A DNA stretch of 64,000 bases from Oenanthe sinensis (Eukaryota > Streptophyta > Magnoliopsida > Apiales > Apiaceae): assembly GCA_028671895.1 (NCBI GenBank), contig CM053794.1, forward strand, positions 23,050,501 through 23,114,500, in the 5' to 3' direction. A program made the translations under genes and the position numbers. The notes under the pieces were generated by a model. That model saw only the letters and a list, made by a program, of their open reading frames with translations. It made no database searches and had not been told where the DNA came from. This document shows positions 1 to 12,598 of this stretch, piece after piece; within the stretch, counting starts at the first letter, position 1, and each line of letters begins with the position of its first letter.

Positions 1-302
1 AAGTATTGTCAAAGTTCTCAGGACCATTGTATTTCAGGTCATCTAAATCTCCAGTACTTACTGGTGTATATATGCTGATATGCAGTCAGAAGTAATAACT
101 CTGGTGGTCCATGCCAAATGACTTACATTTTACTCCATTGAATACAGTAATAACCAAGTTTTCCTTGTCCATCCCAAATAGACTAGGATTAGGCTTAATT
201 GTGTTAGAGCTTTTCCAGCTGACAAACCTTGTTTAATATTTTTCACTATAATTGTCAAAATTTTATGATTCCTGAATATAAATATGCAATGTACTTTTGC
301 AG

Positions 303-3300
303 GAAACTCAAAAGTCGGGCGTATTGTATTAGCTGCTGCAGCAAAGCATCTTACACCTGTAGTCTTAGAGCTTGGAGGAAAATCCCCTGTTATTGTTGAT
401 TCAGACATTGATTTAAAAGTAAAAAGACACTCTCTTTGTTCCATGGTCCACTACTATTGCCTGAGTCGTTTGTGATAACTTAAATTTCTCTATATATCTA
501 AGATTGCAGTAAGGCGTATTATCTCAGGAAAGTGGGGATGCAACAATGGACAAGCCTGCATAGCTCCAGATTATATCATAACAACGAAAGATTTTGCTCC
601 AAAATTGGTAAGAAGTCTATCCCCTGAGGTGTTCAAGTATTTTTAAAGTTAAAAGTAGTGATCTACCTATTAATATATCGTTAATGTCATCATCTTCACC
701 AGGTAGATAATCTGAAACTTCAATTGCTAAAATTTTATGGGGAGGAGCCTCTAAAATCAGATGACTTGTCTCGTATTGTGAACTCTAATCACTTTAATCG
801 TTTGGCAAAATTATTGGATGATGATAAAGTATCTGATAAAATTGTTCATGGAGGTCAAAGAGACGTAACGAACCTGTGAGTTTGAAGAACATTTGTGTAC
901 ATTCTCACTATCTCCTATGATTTAATTATGTGAATAAAATAATTCTCTTTGTCATTGCAGCAAGATTTCTCCCACTATATTGCTAGATGTCCCGGAAGAC
1001 TCTTTGATCATGAGTGATGAAATATTTGGTCCTTTACTTGCTATTGTAACGGTAAAGAAACCTAATTAATTAACTGTGATATATTCCATATGTTTTAAAA
1101 GCTATATCTCCATCCTCTATATATCTAATACTATAAGCTAAGTTTATTCCCAAAAGGGTCAGAAAATGTATTCATTTAAGGTAGTTACTAACTTGATTTG
1201 ATGCTATACAATGATATATTTACACATGATAAGACAGACTAGAGAACATTATTTTTTAAAAGTGGATTTGAAGTAAGGATAATAATTCGAAGTATGGATT
1301 TTCCCTTATAAAAGCATGATCTAGGAAAAAAATAATTCCCCTTTTGGTCTCCATCCAAAAATGTATACGTACTCTCAGTTTTCCTACTTTATCTTAGAGT
1401 AAAATGGCTAATTGGTCATCAAACTGGAGGTCAATTTGCAATTTCATGGCTAATTGGTCATCAAACTGCAAGTTTTTTTAGATTGATCATGAAATTGCAA
1501 ATTGACCTCCACTTTGTTGACCAATTAGCCATTTTACCCCTTTATCTTAAGAACGAATAATCCTCCGTCTTATTTTTCTTTTCTTTAAAATTTATATTGG
1601 ATGGATTATGTTAATACAGCTGATACAAGTATGATACTATTTTAGGCCTGAATTATGTTTTGCATTAATTATGACAATTTATTATGTTATGCTTTGACAA
1701 GGTTGATCATTTGGAAGAGAGTTTTAATATTATTAATTCGAGACCAAAACCACTGGCAGCGTATTTATTTACAAACAATAAGAAGTTGAAGGAGAAGTTT
1801 GTGAGTGATGTCTCTGCAGGAGGTTTGCTGATTAATGATACTACTTTACATGTACGTATCTCTCTCTATATATCATTATGCTAATATTTGAAATATACAC
1901 AAATGCAAATGCCAATATTTATTAATGCTAATGATTTGTGAATGCATCAAGTTTGTATATATGATCAGATTCAGAGTTTAGGATATGGAAAATTGGTCGT
2001 CAACCTGCTATTCATTATAGAGTCTATTAGGTAGGAGTTTATAATCCAAATTATCAATAAAGATAAGTTAAGTTCTTCCAGTTTCAATTGGTGGGAACGA
2101 GGGTTAAATTGGATGTGAAACTTTTTCTCCCTCCTCCACTTTGGAAAAATTAGAGTGAAAGAGTCTTTCCTCCTCGGCTTTCCCCCAGATTCGTATATAG
2201 TCATTATGGTGTTAGGTTCTAGTTTAAGAAAATGCATATGCATAATTCTACATCATCATTTTTTTTTTGTGTTTCTACAAATTGCACAGTCTGATTTTTA
2301 TGCGTAGCATTGTGGTTTTCTCTTGTATTAAAGTGGTTACTTTCCAAATATGTTTTATATTCATCTTATACAGTTCGCGCATGTAAAGTAATTGACAACT
2401 TATAATGGTGGTAGGACTTAATTTTCACAAGGTTTATCTATGTAAACTTACATTTTGGGCCTCAGTGAATAGCAGATTTTTCTTTGAATTTCACTATTTC
2501 AGTTTACTCGGCTTATTTAGGAGCAAGGCTTACTGCTTTCTCTCATCGATTTGTCTAAAACTTCAAACCATAGCAAACATTTTTCCAAGAGGCTAGTCGT
2601 TGACTCATGGCAATCACCATGTAAAACTGTATATTTTGGAAATAAAAAGTGATCTTTTTAATAATCTATGTTCCAAATAAAAGTATTGTATAATATTGTA
2701 TTCATGATATTTCTAGTCGAGAGATAATTGTAATCTAAATATAAATACAAGGGTAAAACAGCAAATGCATAAATAGTCTCGATTATTATCTTAAGACGCC
2801 TGCAGAGTCACAGACTCATGCAGACCCAACAGCTTTAGAAGTAGTTATCCCATGTTCCCCATGGCCTGAATCAGCAAAAGGATGCTTAAATTAGCTTGAA
2901 ATATCCTTTTCCTCTTAAACTTTGGCATTTATTTTAAAGTGATATTTGGTTCTTGTTTTAAGGATTATTGTAGAACTTCATTAAAGGTATCGTGGTTTAT
3001 GAATTTTAGACGGATTCACAGGGAAGGATTAATTCTTTGTTTCATATCCCATGTGTTACTGGTCACCACCATCTGTCATCATACCTTCCCCACAAACTTT
3101 TGTCTTTTTATCAATCTGGAAAATAAATTTCCTATTAAAACCATATATCGATAACTTGGTGATGTATGCATATAACACTAACAAGACGGAGACATGTATT
3201 ACTGCGTTGAGAAACACACGTGCACAATTTAATGTACCATGTTACTAAGGTATAGTTAAAAAACTTGTTGCAGCTTACGGTTCCCACTTTACCTTTTGGC

Positions 3301-3507
3301 GGAGTTGGGGAGAGTGGCATGGGTGGATACCATGGAAAATTTTCATTCGACACTTTTAGTCACAAAAAGGCAGTTATGTGCCGAAGTTATCTTGGAGATG
3401 CAGCTGAAAGGTACCCACCATATACAACCCGGAAGTTGGGATTACTGAAGGCTATTTTGAATGGCAGTTTTCTTGACATTTTCCGTGCTATATTGGGCTG
3501 GACATAA
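303..3507 (+). CDS. ALDH3: Aldehyde dehydrogenase family 3, C-terminal part (gene cut by window start)
   Basis: NAD(P)-dependent oxidation of medium or long-chain aldehydes to acids is the family role. I assign six exons: 303-418, 503-607, 703-875, 961-1051, 1702-1851 and 3274-3507. Phases agree at every junction and together they encode 288 residues plus a TAA stop. Exon 1 here starts inside a Gly codon, so the N-terminus lies left of the window. Visible family landmarks are the general-base glutamate in LELGGK, the nucleophilic cysteine in NGQAC, then EIFGP, RPKPLAAYLF, and PFGGVGESGMGGYHGKFSF. The C-terminus ends in a hydrophobic stretch (LLKAILNGSFLDIFRAILGW), as in plant ALDH3H/I-type enzymes, where it may contact membranes. 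The acceptor before 503 is AAG rather than CAG. The 1.4-kb last intron and the 650-bp intron before it are the longest; the latter holds a MITE. I see no lesion. Choice between the H, I and F subgroups is uncertain. Confidence 0.93.
1397..1539. mobile_element. Mutator-like MITE in ALDH3 intron (143 bp)
   Basis: A near-palindrome: bases 1400-1447 pair with 1488-1535 with about two mismatches. The ends read G(A/G)GTAAAATGGCTAATTGG on both sides. Direct copies of CTTTATCTTA flank it at 1387-1396 and 1540-1549, which fits the 9-10-bp target-site duplication of Mutator-like elements. An internal direct repeat of TGGCTAATTGGTCATCAAAC lies in the left half. No coding capacity. Assignment to the MULE class rests on duplication length only. 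Confidence 0.72.
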
Positions 3508-4477
3508 ACTGCAAATGGTATTGTGGTTCTTTGATATTCATGTCTTTGGAGTCCCTCTTGGCCGAACCTGTCCTGTATTCAATTTTTCATCTACATAATA
3601 TTTGTTTCATGTGAGTGATTAAAACAATGTCTCCTTTCATACATCCACTTGCCTTCTACTGGCAAACTTACTTTTTACGGTCAATTTGTTTCATACACAT
3701 GTTCTTTTTCCATTTGGAAAGTGTAATGAGTACATTATTCAAACATACATTTATGATTATAATTTCTAGTGCATTGTTATTAGTTCTTTCCTAGAACTGA
3801 ATTGCTGGATACTATTTCTACACAAGCAACAATGCTTCTGTGAATTGTAATTAAGCTGCTCATTTTATATTCATTTATTTAAATTTATTGTTTTTCAGAT
3901 TCACTACCATAAAACGGCCAAAACATTAATGTTCATGTTCATGAATTGTTTATTTACAGAGCTAACAGCAAGCTTACGAACCCCAATTCACCCTTTGGTT
4001 GAGTTGGGGTAGGGGCAGATCGAGGCACATTCATGTTCTTAGCATAACATTAGCCTTTCGTGTTCGGGTCCGTTGGCGAGTTGGTTCTCAGTCCAATTTT
4101 AACCCCAACCAAACATGGTGGTGTAATGCCCTTATTATGCCCCTGCGATCAATTTAGAATATTATCCATTGCATCGTCAGTTGTGGTTCAAATGTCTTGT
4201 ATATATATAAATGGATTTTAATCTACAATTTTTTGGTAACGGATACCACTCATGCACACATCTTGCCTATAACAAAATTCGAGCCGTCAACTTCTCTTAC
4301 ATAAGAAGAGGAGAAGAGGAGGGGGATACCAAGAGGTCAGTGGCTTACAATCTTCTAATTTTCATACAAAAAATCAGGACATGAAACAAGTAAACCAAAC
4401 AGGACATATTGCAGTACTCCACCCAAAATGCATGCATGGAAAAACTTGTATTCCAGGTAAGCTTACCGGCCAAACCG
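3508..4477. other. Intergenic, 3' flanks of ALDH3 and DUF569 gene
   Basis: The two flanking genes converge here. It should hold the 3' UTRs of both. No ORF, RNA gene or repeat with recognisable ends was seen. Confidence 0.6.
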
Positions 4478-5041
4478 CTACCACAGATCCTCCAAGGTAG
4501 TTATTTTTTTATGCGCTTGATGTGGTGCATTCATCTTATCGTCAGAACGAGCAGTTGCAGCATCCGAGCAGCTTCGTCGATGAGGCGTTGGAAGTGCCTC
4601 TACAACATCAATGTTCCATAAAACCTTTTCATGCGTTTTAGATGTATGAGGCATATCATGTGTTACTGTGTTTCTCCAAGGAGGGACACCGCCATTTGGC
4701 CTTAAAAAGCTTCCGGTTCGTGTCCGTAGCCGCACCTGAAATCCATCCCTTACCGGTTCCCAATCAATAGAAATGTCATCGGCTGATTCCGGAATGGATT
4801 GGTGCACAACTTTTTTTCCAATCATTCCCGGGACAAATAGCTGAGTTGAGGCAGTTAAATACGTACCATGACAACTTTTAAATCGCACGTAGCTCCCTCT
4901 TATTCTCTCAACTTTCCATATCGAAAATTTTGAAGAATCGTCGCGGTTTTGTGACACTGTTTCGTTATCGTTCTCTGCAACTAGAAATTTATCTGTAACT
5001 GTTCTTAGACGGATTGTTTTGGCTCTCTCAAAGAGGTCCAT
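4478..5041 (-). CDS. DUF569 domain protein (187 aa)
   Basis: Plant proteins with the DUF569 domain (beta-trefoil, actin-crosslinking-like fold) have no firmly known biochemical role. The start chosen is the ATG at 5041-5039, because the product then begins MDLFERAKTIRLRT, matching the typical family N-terminus; the frame stays open 11 codons upstream but without an ATG. The domain spans about residues 1-145, with the family-like segments KFLVAENDNETVSQNRD, SIWKVERI, VRFKSCHGTYLTAS and WEPVRDGFQVRLRTRTGSFLRPNGG. The tail (about residues 150-187) is polar and low in complexity. Some relatives have two tandem domains, so this is a single-domain form. No intron is needed. No lesion was seen. Function is unknown; membership of the family is the confident part. 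Confidence 0.85.
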   Translation of the reverse strand: MDLFERAKTIRLRTVTDKFLVAENDNETVSQNRDDSSKFSIWKVERIRGSYVRFKSCHGTYLTASTQLFVPGMIGKKVVHQSIPESADDISIDWEPVRDGFQVRLRTRTGSFLRPNGGVPPWRNTVTHDMPHTSKTHEKVLWNIDVVEALPTPHRRSCSDAATARSDDKMNAPHQAHKKITTLEDLW

Positions 5042-5074
5042 CCAATGTTCCCGAATGTAGGTACCTAATGACAA

Positions 5075-6140
5075 ATGTTAACTAGCAATATGCTCGTGCT
5101 TCATAAGGTACAAAATGTTAAAGATAATAAATGTAAAACAAAATTGAAAGAACCAGAATCAATGCAAATGGATTATACAAAACAACCAGAAATGATTTAA
5201 TTGTGAAATCTATAAATTATTGAATTGCAGGAGTAATGAGAGGGCGGGTAATTAACCCAACGAGGTTGATTTGCAGGGCTAACCACCAAGTTCGTATTGA
5301 ATGAAAATCCTTGTTTATATACCTTTTGGTTCTTAAAACAAACACCTATTTTCATTCAATCTTTAGAAAGAAAGTGTTTATATATCCGGATGTTGGGAAA
5401 AATAATTTGTGGCACATTTTTAATTCATGATACTGGTGCATTCAGTCTTCGAGTAATGCTTAAATTTGATGGGCTGTCAAATTCTAAAGAAATGACAAAT
5501 ATAATATTTTTTAGTTAAAAATCAATGAAAGTACTAATAATTTTTTAATTATATACTCGTATGTTTTTAAGGTATTGACACGGAATACATATTTATAAAT
5601 TTAAGATCTCATTTGTATAACATAATTTTACAAATATATATTATCATATTTATTTGTTAAACACATTATTTTTAACCTTCAAATTCAAATTTAATGATTA
5701 TGTTTTTGGATTTAATGGAATAAATATTATTATCGTACAAAAACTAGAATTAAAATATTTGATAATAATAAATACGATAAAATATCTGGTCGAACGGCTT
5801 GAATAATGTTTATTTTAATAGGGGAGATAGTGTCTTTGTGATTTTAATATTTTAATAATTATATACTCATTATTCTAAAAATCGATAAATAATCACGATT
5901 AATTCCTGTTCGGTAGCGCTGAAATTACCGATTATCCAATTAATCATTCCAATTAATATTTGATTTATCCGATTTAACAACTAAGTCCGATTTTCGCTTT
6001 TTACAACAGCGTATACCTAAAAATAACTCAATTTTTTCTGATATATATATCGGGTCATCCCGAAACTGATTTGAATCATCGGGTCGAATTCACGTCGGTT
6101 CGGTCCATATAGATGCTCGCGTGCCCCCCATATATTGACG
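5075..6140. other. AT-rich divergent intergenic region between DUF569 and RFC genes
   Basis: This stretch separates the 5' ends of two divergently transcribed genes and so should carry both promoters. It is strongly AT-rich from about 5500 to 5960. From about 6040 to 6140 GC content rises toward the RFC gene. I see no ORF or element ends. Confidence 0.55.
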
Positions 6141-6148
6141 TTTCCCGC
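6141..6148 (+). promoter_or_regulatory. E2F-type site upstream of RFC gene
   Basis: TTTCCCGC followed by GC matches the E2F/DP consensus TTTSSCGC. It sits about 65-72 bp before the ATG of a replication clamp-loader gene, a class commonly controlled by E2F at G1/S in plants. The match is seen in the sequence; use of the site is inferred. Confidence 0.65.
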
Positions 6149-6212
6149 GCTTCCCATACTAGGTCATTAATTAACTCGTTCTGAGCCAACCCACCAAATT
6201 AAAAAAATCAAA

Positions 6213-9200
6213 ATGGCCGGAGAAATGTGCCCGATGGAAACCGACGACGTCGTAACCACGACCGGCGATCCCCGTCGCGTGAAATCCACTCCCTGGGTTG
6301 AGAAATACCGCCCCCAATCACTCGCTGACGTCGCCGCTCATCGCGATATCATCGATACTAGTAATCCCTTTCTTTCTCCCCCTATGCACATTTTCTAGGG
6401 CTATTACTTGTCTATATGTGTTCATTTCATATCATGTCTTTGTAATTTGTGCTTGTGTTGGTCTATTATTGTGTTTTTTCTTTGAGACATTTAATCGAAC
6501 ACTTGATAGTCTACCAGTAATTACTTTTATATTTTATAATTGTGTTTTTGTGGGATAGTTGATAGGCTAACGAGTGAGAAGAAGTTGCCGCATTTGCTTC
6601 TGTATGGACCGCCTGGTACGGGGAAGACGTCGACGATTCTTGCGGTGGCTCGGAAGATTTTTGGAGTGCAGATGCATAATATGGTGTTGGAGCTTAATGC
6701 GTCGGATGATCGAGGGATTGATGTGGTGAGGCAGCAGATTCAGGATTTCGCTAGCACTCAGAGCTTCTCGTTTGGGTAAATGCGTATTGTTTTGCTTCGT
6801 TTATGTGATGAATTGTAATGATATTGCCTCTTACTTTTTCAAATTTTTAATTACTTCTGTAACCCTAGTTGCAAGTTTAGTATTATCTGAACATGCTTCA
6901 AAACACATCTATAAAGCTCGGAATCATTGAACTTGGCTGGAAATTGATGAGATAAAGCAAAAATGAAAGCTTTCTCTTCCTATATAATTCTTGGCAAGAG
7001 TCTCTTCACCTGTTTCTTAAGAATGATGGAGTTACATAAACCAGACCAATTGTACCCCGTATGTCCCACTGCGAAGTTGGGTCTCTATAACTAGAAGTAG
7101 AAAGGTTGTTCACTTGTTCTTCTTAAGAACCGAATCTTTCCAAAATAATTTTAGAAAGTTTTGAGAAGGGAATGCTTGGTGTGAGGGTTAAATGTCTACT
7201 TGCCATCCGCTAGGTCACATGTACAACCTAATAGAATTGGAGTTGCTTGTCCTTAATTGTGTCCTAAGCCTAATTAACAGAAAAATATTATGATTTCAAT
7301 ATACAAGGTTAAGCGAAGTTTTATTCTAGCAATCTTTTTTCACTGCCAATTATTTTGCCATTTTCTGGATATATGAGAATTGTCTGAATTTTATGGAATT
7401 TTAATGAACATTATCATAGACTGAAGTTGGGGAGATTGGAAGTAGAGGGTTGTGAGAGGTGTGCGTTAGTCAGGAGTAAGGTTGGAACTCCATGAAATAT
7501 TACACCGTTATTCAAATGTTATTACGAAGGCCAAAATTCTGAATGGGAAAACAATCAGTACATTAAGTGTTTCTCGTGCTTCAGTTGTAGGTTGTAAAGA
7601 TCATTTTTTTTTCAAGTCTTAGCCTATGTTTTAGCACCCTAGTTTGTTCATCTATTCAAATTTTTGGACAAGTTGGATTCAAAGTTCAAACACAGTTTTA
7701 TAGCCATAAAGTCATAACTTTGCGAATCTTTGTTTTTTTTTCTGCAGTGCCAAATCCTCTGTAAAGTTGGTCCTATTAGACGAGGCAGATGCTATGACAA
7801 AGGATGCACAATTTGCTCTTCGTCGAGGTGAGAGTCTCTTTAAATTATGTCATTGTTGCCACACAAATCTAATTCTGATAATGAATTATATAATTAGTTG
7901 CTTTCTGTTTCAGTGATTGAGAAATATACGAAAAGCACTAGGTTTGCCCTTATATGTAATCATGTCAACAAGATTATTCCAGCTCTGCAGTCAAGATGTA
8001 CACGATTTCGATTTGCTCCTCTTCATGCAATTCATGTCTCAGACCGACTTAAACATGTCATTGCCGCAGAAGGGTATATTCTACAATATATTATTTCAGA
8101 TCGCTATATCTTTCTTTCTTACATTAAACTCCACCATCTTCTGTAAGGAATTTTCTCTGTTGATTTTACCAAAGATTTAACCCACACTTTTAAGGACAAA
8201 GGTTTTTCTTTTATCAACATGGAAATTCTTTTATGTAGTTGGCCTTTTTATTAGATACTTTCTGGTTCCCTTTTTCTGAGAGACCTTGCGGAACAAAGAG
8301 ATACGATATCTTAAGTACTATATAATCTTATCATTTGAAACTCGGGTTCTGTATTCATCCTTTATTTATTATAATCTTATTGAAACAGGCTCGATGTAAC
8401 TGATAGTGGCTTAGCAGCACTTGTACGCCTTTGCAATGGAGATATGAGAAAAGCTTTGAATATTCTGCAGGTGTTTACATGTCACACCTCTATTCTTTGC
8501 ATTTTTATATATTATTTTTAGTTAGTTGAAAAATCATATACTGAAGTTCTATTTTGATTTCAAATAGGTAGTTTTGTGAGTAATTTGCATTGGAGCCCTA
8601 TGTAAAATTTCTAGCTGTAAGTTTTGTGAAGAAACCAAATATAATGGGAACTGAACTCATAACTCAAATACAACTTTTTTTGGTTTGTTTGTCTGTATTT
8701 GTAAAAAGTAAAAGTAACATAAGGCTAAGTTATAAGTTGATATATGAGAAGTAGGAAATTGGTGCGTATTGCAGTTATATTTAAATTTGCAACATGACTT
8801 GACAGAAATTAATATTTACCCTTTTAAGGTAACTTTTAGTATTAATATTAATACTACTCTTTTTAATGAAAATGTACCTGCAACAATGTTGATATCTGGT
8901 TAACAGGATATATTAACTTGTCCCTGACTAAGCCTTATAGTAACTTTGCTAATTAATTACGTTACTTATTCGCTTATCCCTATTTCTTCTCTAAATTATT
9001 ATTCCTTTGTTGCTAATATAAAATTTAGTCTGATTGACCCTGGTATTTTCAGTTAATTATTGATGGTTTGATGGCTAAATCACCTATGGAATTAATATTT
9101 GGTTTGTGCAGTCAACGCATATGGCTTCTCAGCAAATAACAGAAGAAGCTGTCTATCTTTGCACTGGGAATCCATTGCCAAAAGACATTGAGAAAATATC

Positions 9201-10740
9201 ACACTGGCTTTTGAACGAGTCATTTGCAAATAGTTATAAACGTATCCCAATTTTTCCCAAAAACTTATATACTTGTTATTGTCGTATTCTATTCGCTGTT
9301 ATCTTGCGTGATACTTAACTCTAGTGTACATAGAAATATCTGAAATCAAGACAAGGAAAGGATTGGCTTTGGTGGATATTGTGAGAGAAGTAACAATGTA
9401 AGTGCCACTTCATCAGTTTCAAGTATGAACTAGATATATTGTATAAGTTCGTTAAATCTCATGTTGGAGGCATTTTATTTCTAGGTTTGTCTTTAAGATC
9501 AGGATGCCTTCAGGTGTTCGAGTTGGTCTCATCAATGACTTGGCTGACATTGAGTATGAGTCCTTATCTTTTAAGTTTTCAATCGAGGAAAATACATATG
9601 CCATCATATTTGAAAGTTCTAATTGAACAATTTGTGAATGCATCACTTCCACATTTGCATGGAAGCTGTAATCATTTCTTGATGTTATATTAATGATTTT
9701 GATAAAACGAACAACATAGAAAAACATAGAATTTATTACATAATATTATAAGATCGTTTTATATGGGCACATTCCAAAAACTTGTCAAAATCTTTTAATT
9801 CGATATATCCCCAAATCTGATAGAAAAGTCAAAATTGAGAAGTCATTTAAAGTTTAGGAGCTAGTTTTAGAGTGGGTTCAATGAAATCTCATAAATAGAG
9901 GTTTGATAAAATAATATGTTCATAATTGAGCACTTGGTTTCTACAAATCAAATTAGGCTAGTGGGTTATGTTGTAGATTGGAATATGTTCTTAATTAATA
10001 GTATATATACAAAGTGTCTGGATAGGAAAGTTATGCATACATGATTACATGTAAAGATAAGGGTTTTCATGTTTCATCTTGGTGCCAAAAACTTTCATCA
10101 TGTTTCTTATATAAATATATGATGTAACGTTCAATGATTCTGTTGTCTTATATGGTTTAAATTACACTTAAGTAATGTTATTAAAGTTCTGCCCATCCAA
10201 TTACAAGGCATACAGAATCATCAGTTGCTTTTTCATAAGAGCTTCTCTAATTAGACACACAATGACACAAAGTGCTTGATAAGCCACTACTATCTCAGAT
10301 AGTCAATGAATGAGGTAGTCGTAGATCTAACAATGACTATCAGTTCTTCAGGTTAAAAGTCTGCTTCTTGACTAAGTTTTGTAGTTGATTTGTTTTTTAA
10401 ATACAGGGGAGGGCTAGGACTTTAGAACTCTGCTAAGCCTAGGAGTACCTTTGCGGCTTTGCCACCAGTTGCACGCTCCTTGATTCTTAGTTTTCCTATA
10501 TGTTTCTTTTAATGCTACTGATTTTCGCTTCCATTCCAATTTAAATTATGTTCTGTTTAGTTCATTATAATGAAGCTCATTATGAAAGGTTTAACTGGTG
10601 AAAATTGAGTTTTTATAAAACAACTTTTGTCACTGTGCAGGTATAGGTTGAGTTTTGGTTGCAATGATAAATTGCAACTTGGCTCCCTGATTTCTACTTT
10701 CACACATGCTAGAGCTGCGCTGGTTGCCTCTGCAAAGTAG
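6213..10740 (+). CDS. RFC3: Replication factor C small subunit (plant RFC3, human RFC5 type), complete
   Basis: One of the AAA+ subunits of the RFC clamp loader, which loads PCNA at primer-template ends in nuclear DNA replication and repair. Nine exons: 6213-6360, 6559-6775, 7748-7827, 7914-8073, 8389-8470, 9112-9241, 9334-9397, 9485-9553 and 10641-10740. They sum to 1,050 nt, giving 349 aa plus stop, close to the usual length; all introns are GT-AG and phases agree. Motifs in order: WVEKYRPQSL (RFC box II), Walker A GPPGTGKT, NASDDRGIDVVR, Walker B LLDEADAM, sensor region FALICNHVNKIIPALQSRC with the SRC arginine, and the C-terminal collar ending YRLSFGCNDKLQL to SAK. The ATG is the first in the frame and follows the E2F-like site. 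The last intron is 1.09 kb. No lesion was seen. Residue similarity points to the Arabidopsis subunit called RFC3. Confidence 0.95.
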
Positions 10741-11509
10741 TAGTTGCCTCCATTTCCCAGTTGAGCATTTGTTAGTAGAATCAGGTTGCTTGCAAGCAAA
10801 TAGGGTGATAATGTTTGTATTTTCAACTCCGACTTATCATAGTGTTTTGGATTGTAGTATATGTTCGAATTGTTTAAGTGTAAAGTCTCAGGCGCCTACT
10901 TCTATCGTTATATCCTTTTGCATTATGCATGTTTTTCTTTTTTCCAGCTTAGGTCCATGTTAGTTTCTGCTGTGAGTGTTGTAGATGAAAGCTATTAGTT
11001 CTCAACTGGTTCGCTAAACCTGTGTCCTCGTGGATTGACATAATGATCATGTTAGATGTTGCTCTTTTATGGATACCGGCTTTTTTTGAGCTTATAAGAA
11101 CTTTCAAGCTACTCTAGACTAAATCAAAACCTCTCTTGAGAGCCTGGTATGTTTGTGTTTATTTGAGTTTCAAAAAGATCATGCCTGGTATATGCGCACA
11201 GAAACTAGCAAGGCCTGATAAAATAGGATGACGAAGTTTCTACTAATTTATAAAGCAAAAACAAGCCATTTAAGTGAATTTGAGAGTTTCTACTAATTTA
11301 CAAATCAAATTAAGAAGAAAATGGATAGTGAATTTGAACGTTTCTGCTAATTTACAAAGCAAATTAAGAAAACTGAAAGTTCAACGAGCCATTTTAACTG
11401 AACCTGAGAGAATTGCAAGGCCAGCAAGCTTTTTTATGTGAATTTAAGTGTCAGCGAACGTCATATTTCAAAACTTGTGCATATGTATCGAGTTTAAACA
11501 CATAGTAGG
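10741..11509. other. RFC 3' flank up to the Copia insertion
   Basis: The first few hundred bases probably form the RFC 3' UTR. A short degenerate tandem repeat occupies about 11236-11364. No gene is supported. Bases 11505-11509 are the left target-site copy of the next element. Confidence 0.55.
11236..11364. repeat. Three-copy degenerate tandem repeat, period 50-54 bp
   Basis: GTTTCT(A/G)CTAATTTA(T/C)AAA(G/T)CAAA begins at 11236, 11286 and 11340. Between copies, variants of AAGCCATTTAAGTGAATTT recur. No function is suggested. Confidence 0.6.
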
Positions 11510-12198
11510 TGTTGGAATCTGACCCGATCCCGGCATCCGTGAAAGCGTATTTATATACTTAACCGTGTGCTTAGACCCACAAATATATATGATAGTAATG
11601 GAAACAACAAACCAGCAATATATAGTAAAAGAGGCCAGCAATATATAGTAAAAGAGGTCAGAGATTTTAAGTGGTTCGACAAGCCTACATTCACAAAGAC
11701 AATAACTTCACTAGAACAAAGAGATTACAATATCCGGGTATACGACTCTGAATTTTATACACAAATTCAGTCTAACATACTTATTATGTATATCTCTCAC
11801 TCACTGAAGTATTTCCCTCGAAACCTCTCCCTAATACTATTTCCCGATAGCCTTTCCTTCTCTCCCTCTTCCAACCCGGACAGTGTCACACAACCCGATA
11901 GAACAACCCCTTGCAGCGAGACCACCTCCGATGGCTGCAGTCAAACCCAAACACTCCTAAGGGTAGTTTAGGCACGAGGACCTTCTATCCTGACACTTCC
12001 TGAAAGCGGGCTAAACCGACTTTCCTACTAGATGGACTATCTAGCAGCTATAAAGAAAAGAAGATAAGAAAGGTGTAATTAGTAAAGGAGGGGGAAATGC
12101 TTATTTATAGGTGAAGGCAAGTGGTTGCTTCATTTCCTTATCAATGTGGGACAAAGAGTGAAAGTGAGGAACTTAGTTTTTGGCCTAAAAACCCAACA
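11510..12198 (-). repeat. 3' LTR of deleted Copia element (689 bp)
   Basis: Direct copy of 14108-14776. It is 20 bp longer because CAGCAATATATAGTAAAAGA is tandemly repeated near 11610-11655. Several scattered substitutions separate the two LTRs. The 134-codon open frame inside it is an LTR by-product. Confidence 0.85.
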
Positions 12199-12598
12199 AT
12201 CTCTCCCTTTCGAACTTCTGACTCTTCCTGCAATCCATGCCCGCGCCCACAAAAGAAATTTCCAAAGCTCCCCCCGATTCAAAAACTCCAACCTATACCA
12301 CAGCCTGCGTATTCATTCTCGAATACCCACTTGCTATACACACAAGTGTACCATTGACCTCTATTTGTCCAACTACATACATGTGAAACAATCTGTTGTA
12401 TGCTCACATACTCACTTGATTCACGTCGGTCAATCCAATATGTAGTCCATCACACACGCAAGTGTGACCACACAAGCAAGTGTGACCATCGATCTTTCAT
12501 TTCCCCCAACTGCATATCAAACAAATCAATCTATTGCCTGGTTCCCGGCTCACTTGATTCATGTTGATCGATGCGCATATGCATCTGCAACACACCAA

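Noticed and set aside
5042..5074. Upstream extension of the DUF569 frame
   Set aside because: No ATG there; the family N-terminus begins at the ATG at 5041.
11567..11971. 134-codon frame and its relative at 14111-14581
   Set aside because: Both are in LTRs of the deleted Copia element, on the strand opposite to its genes.
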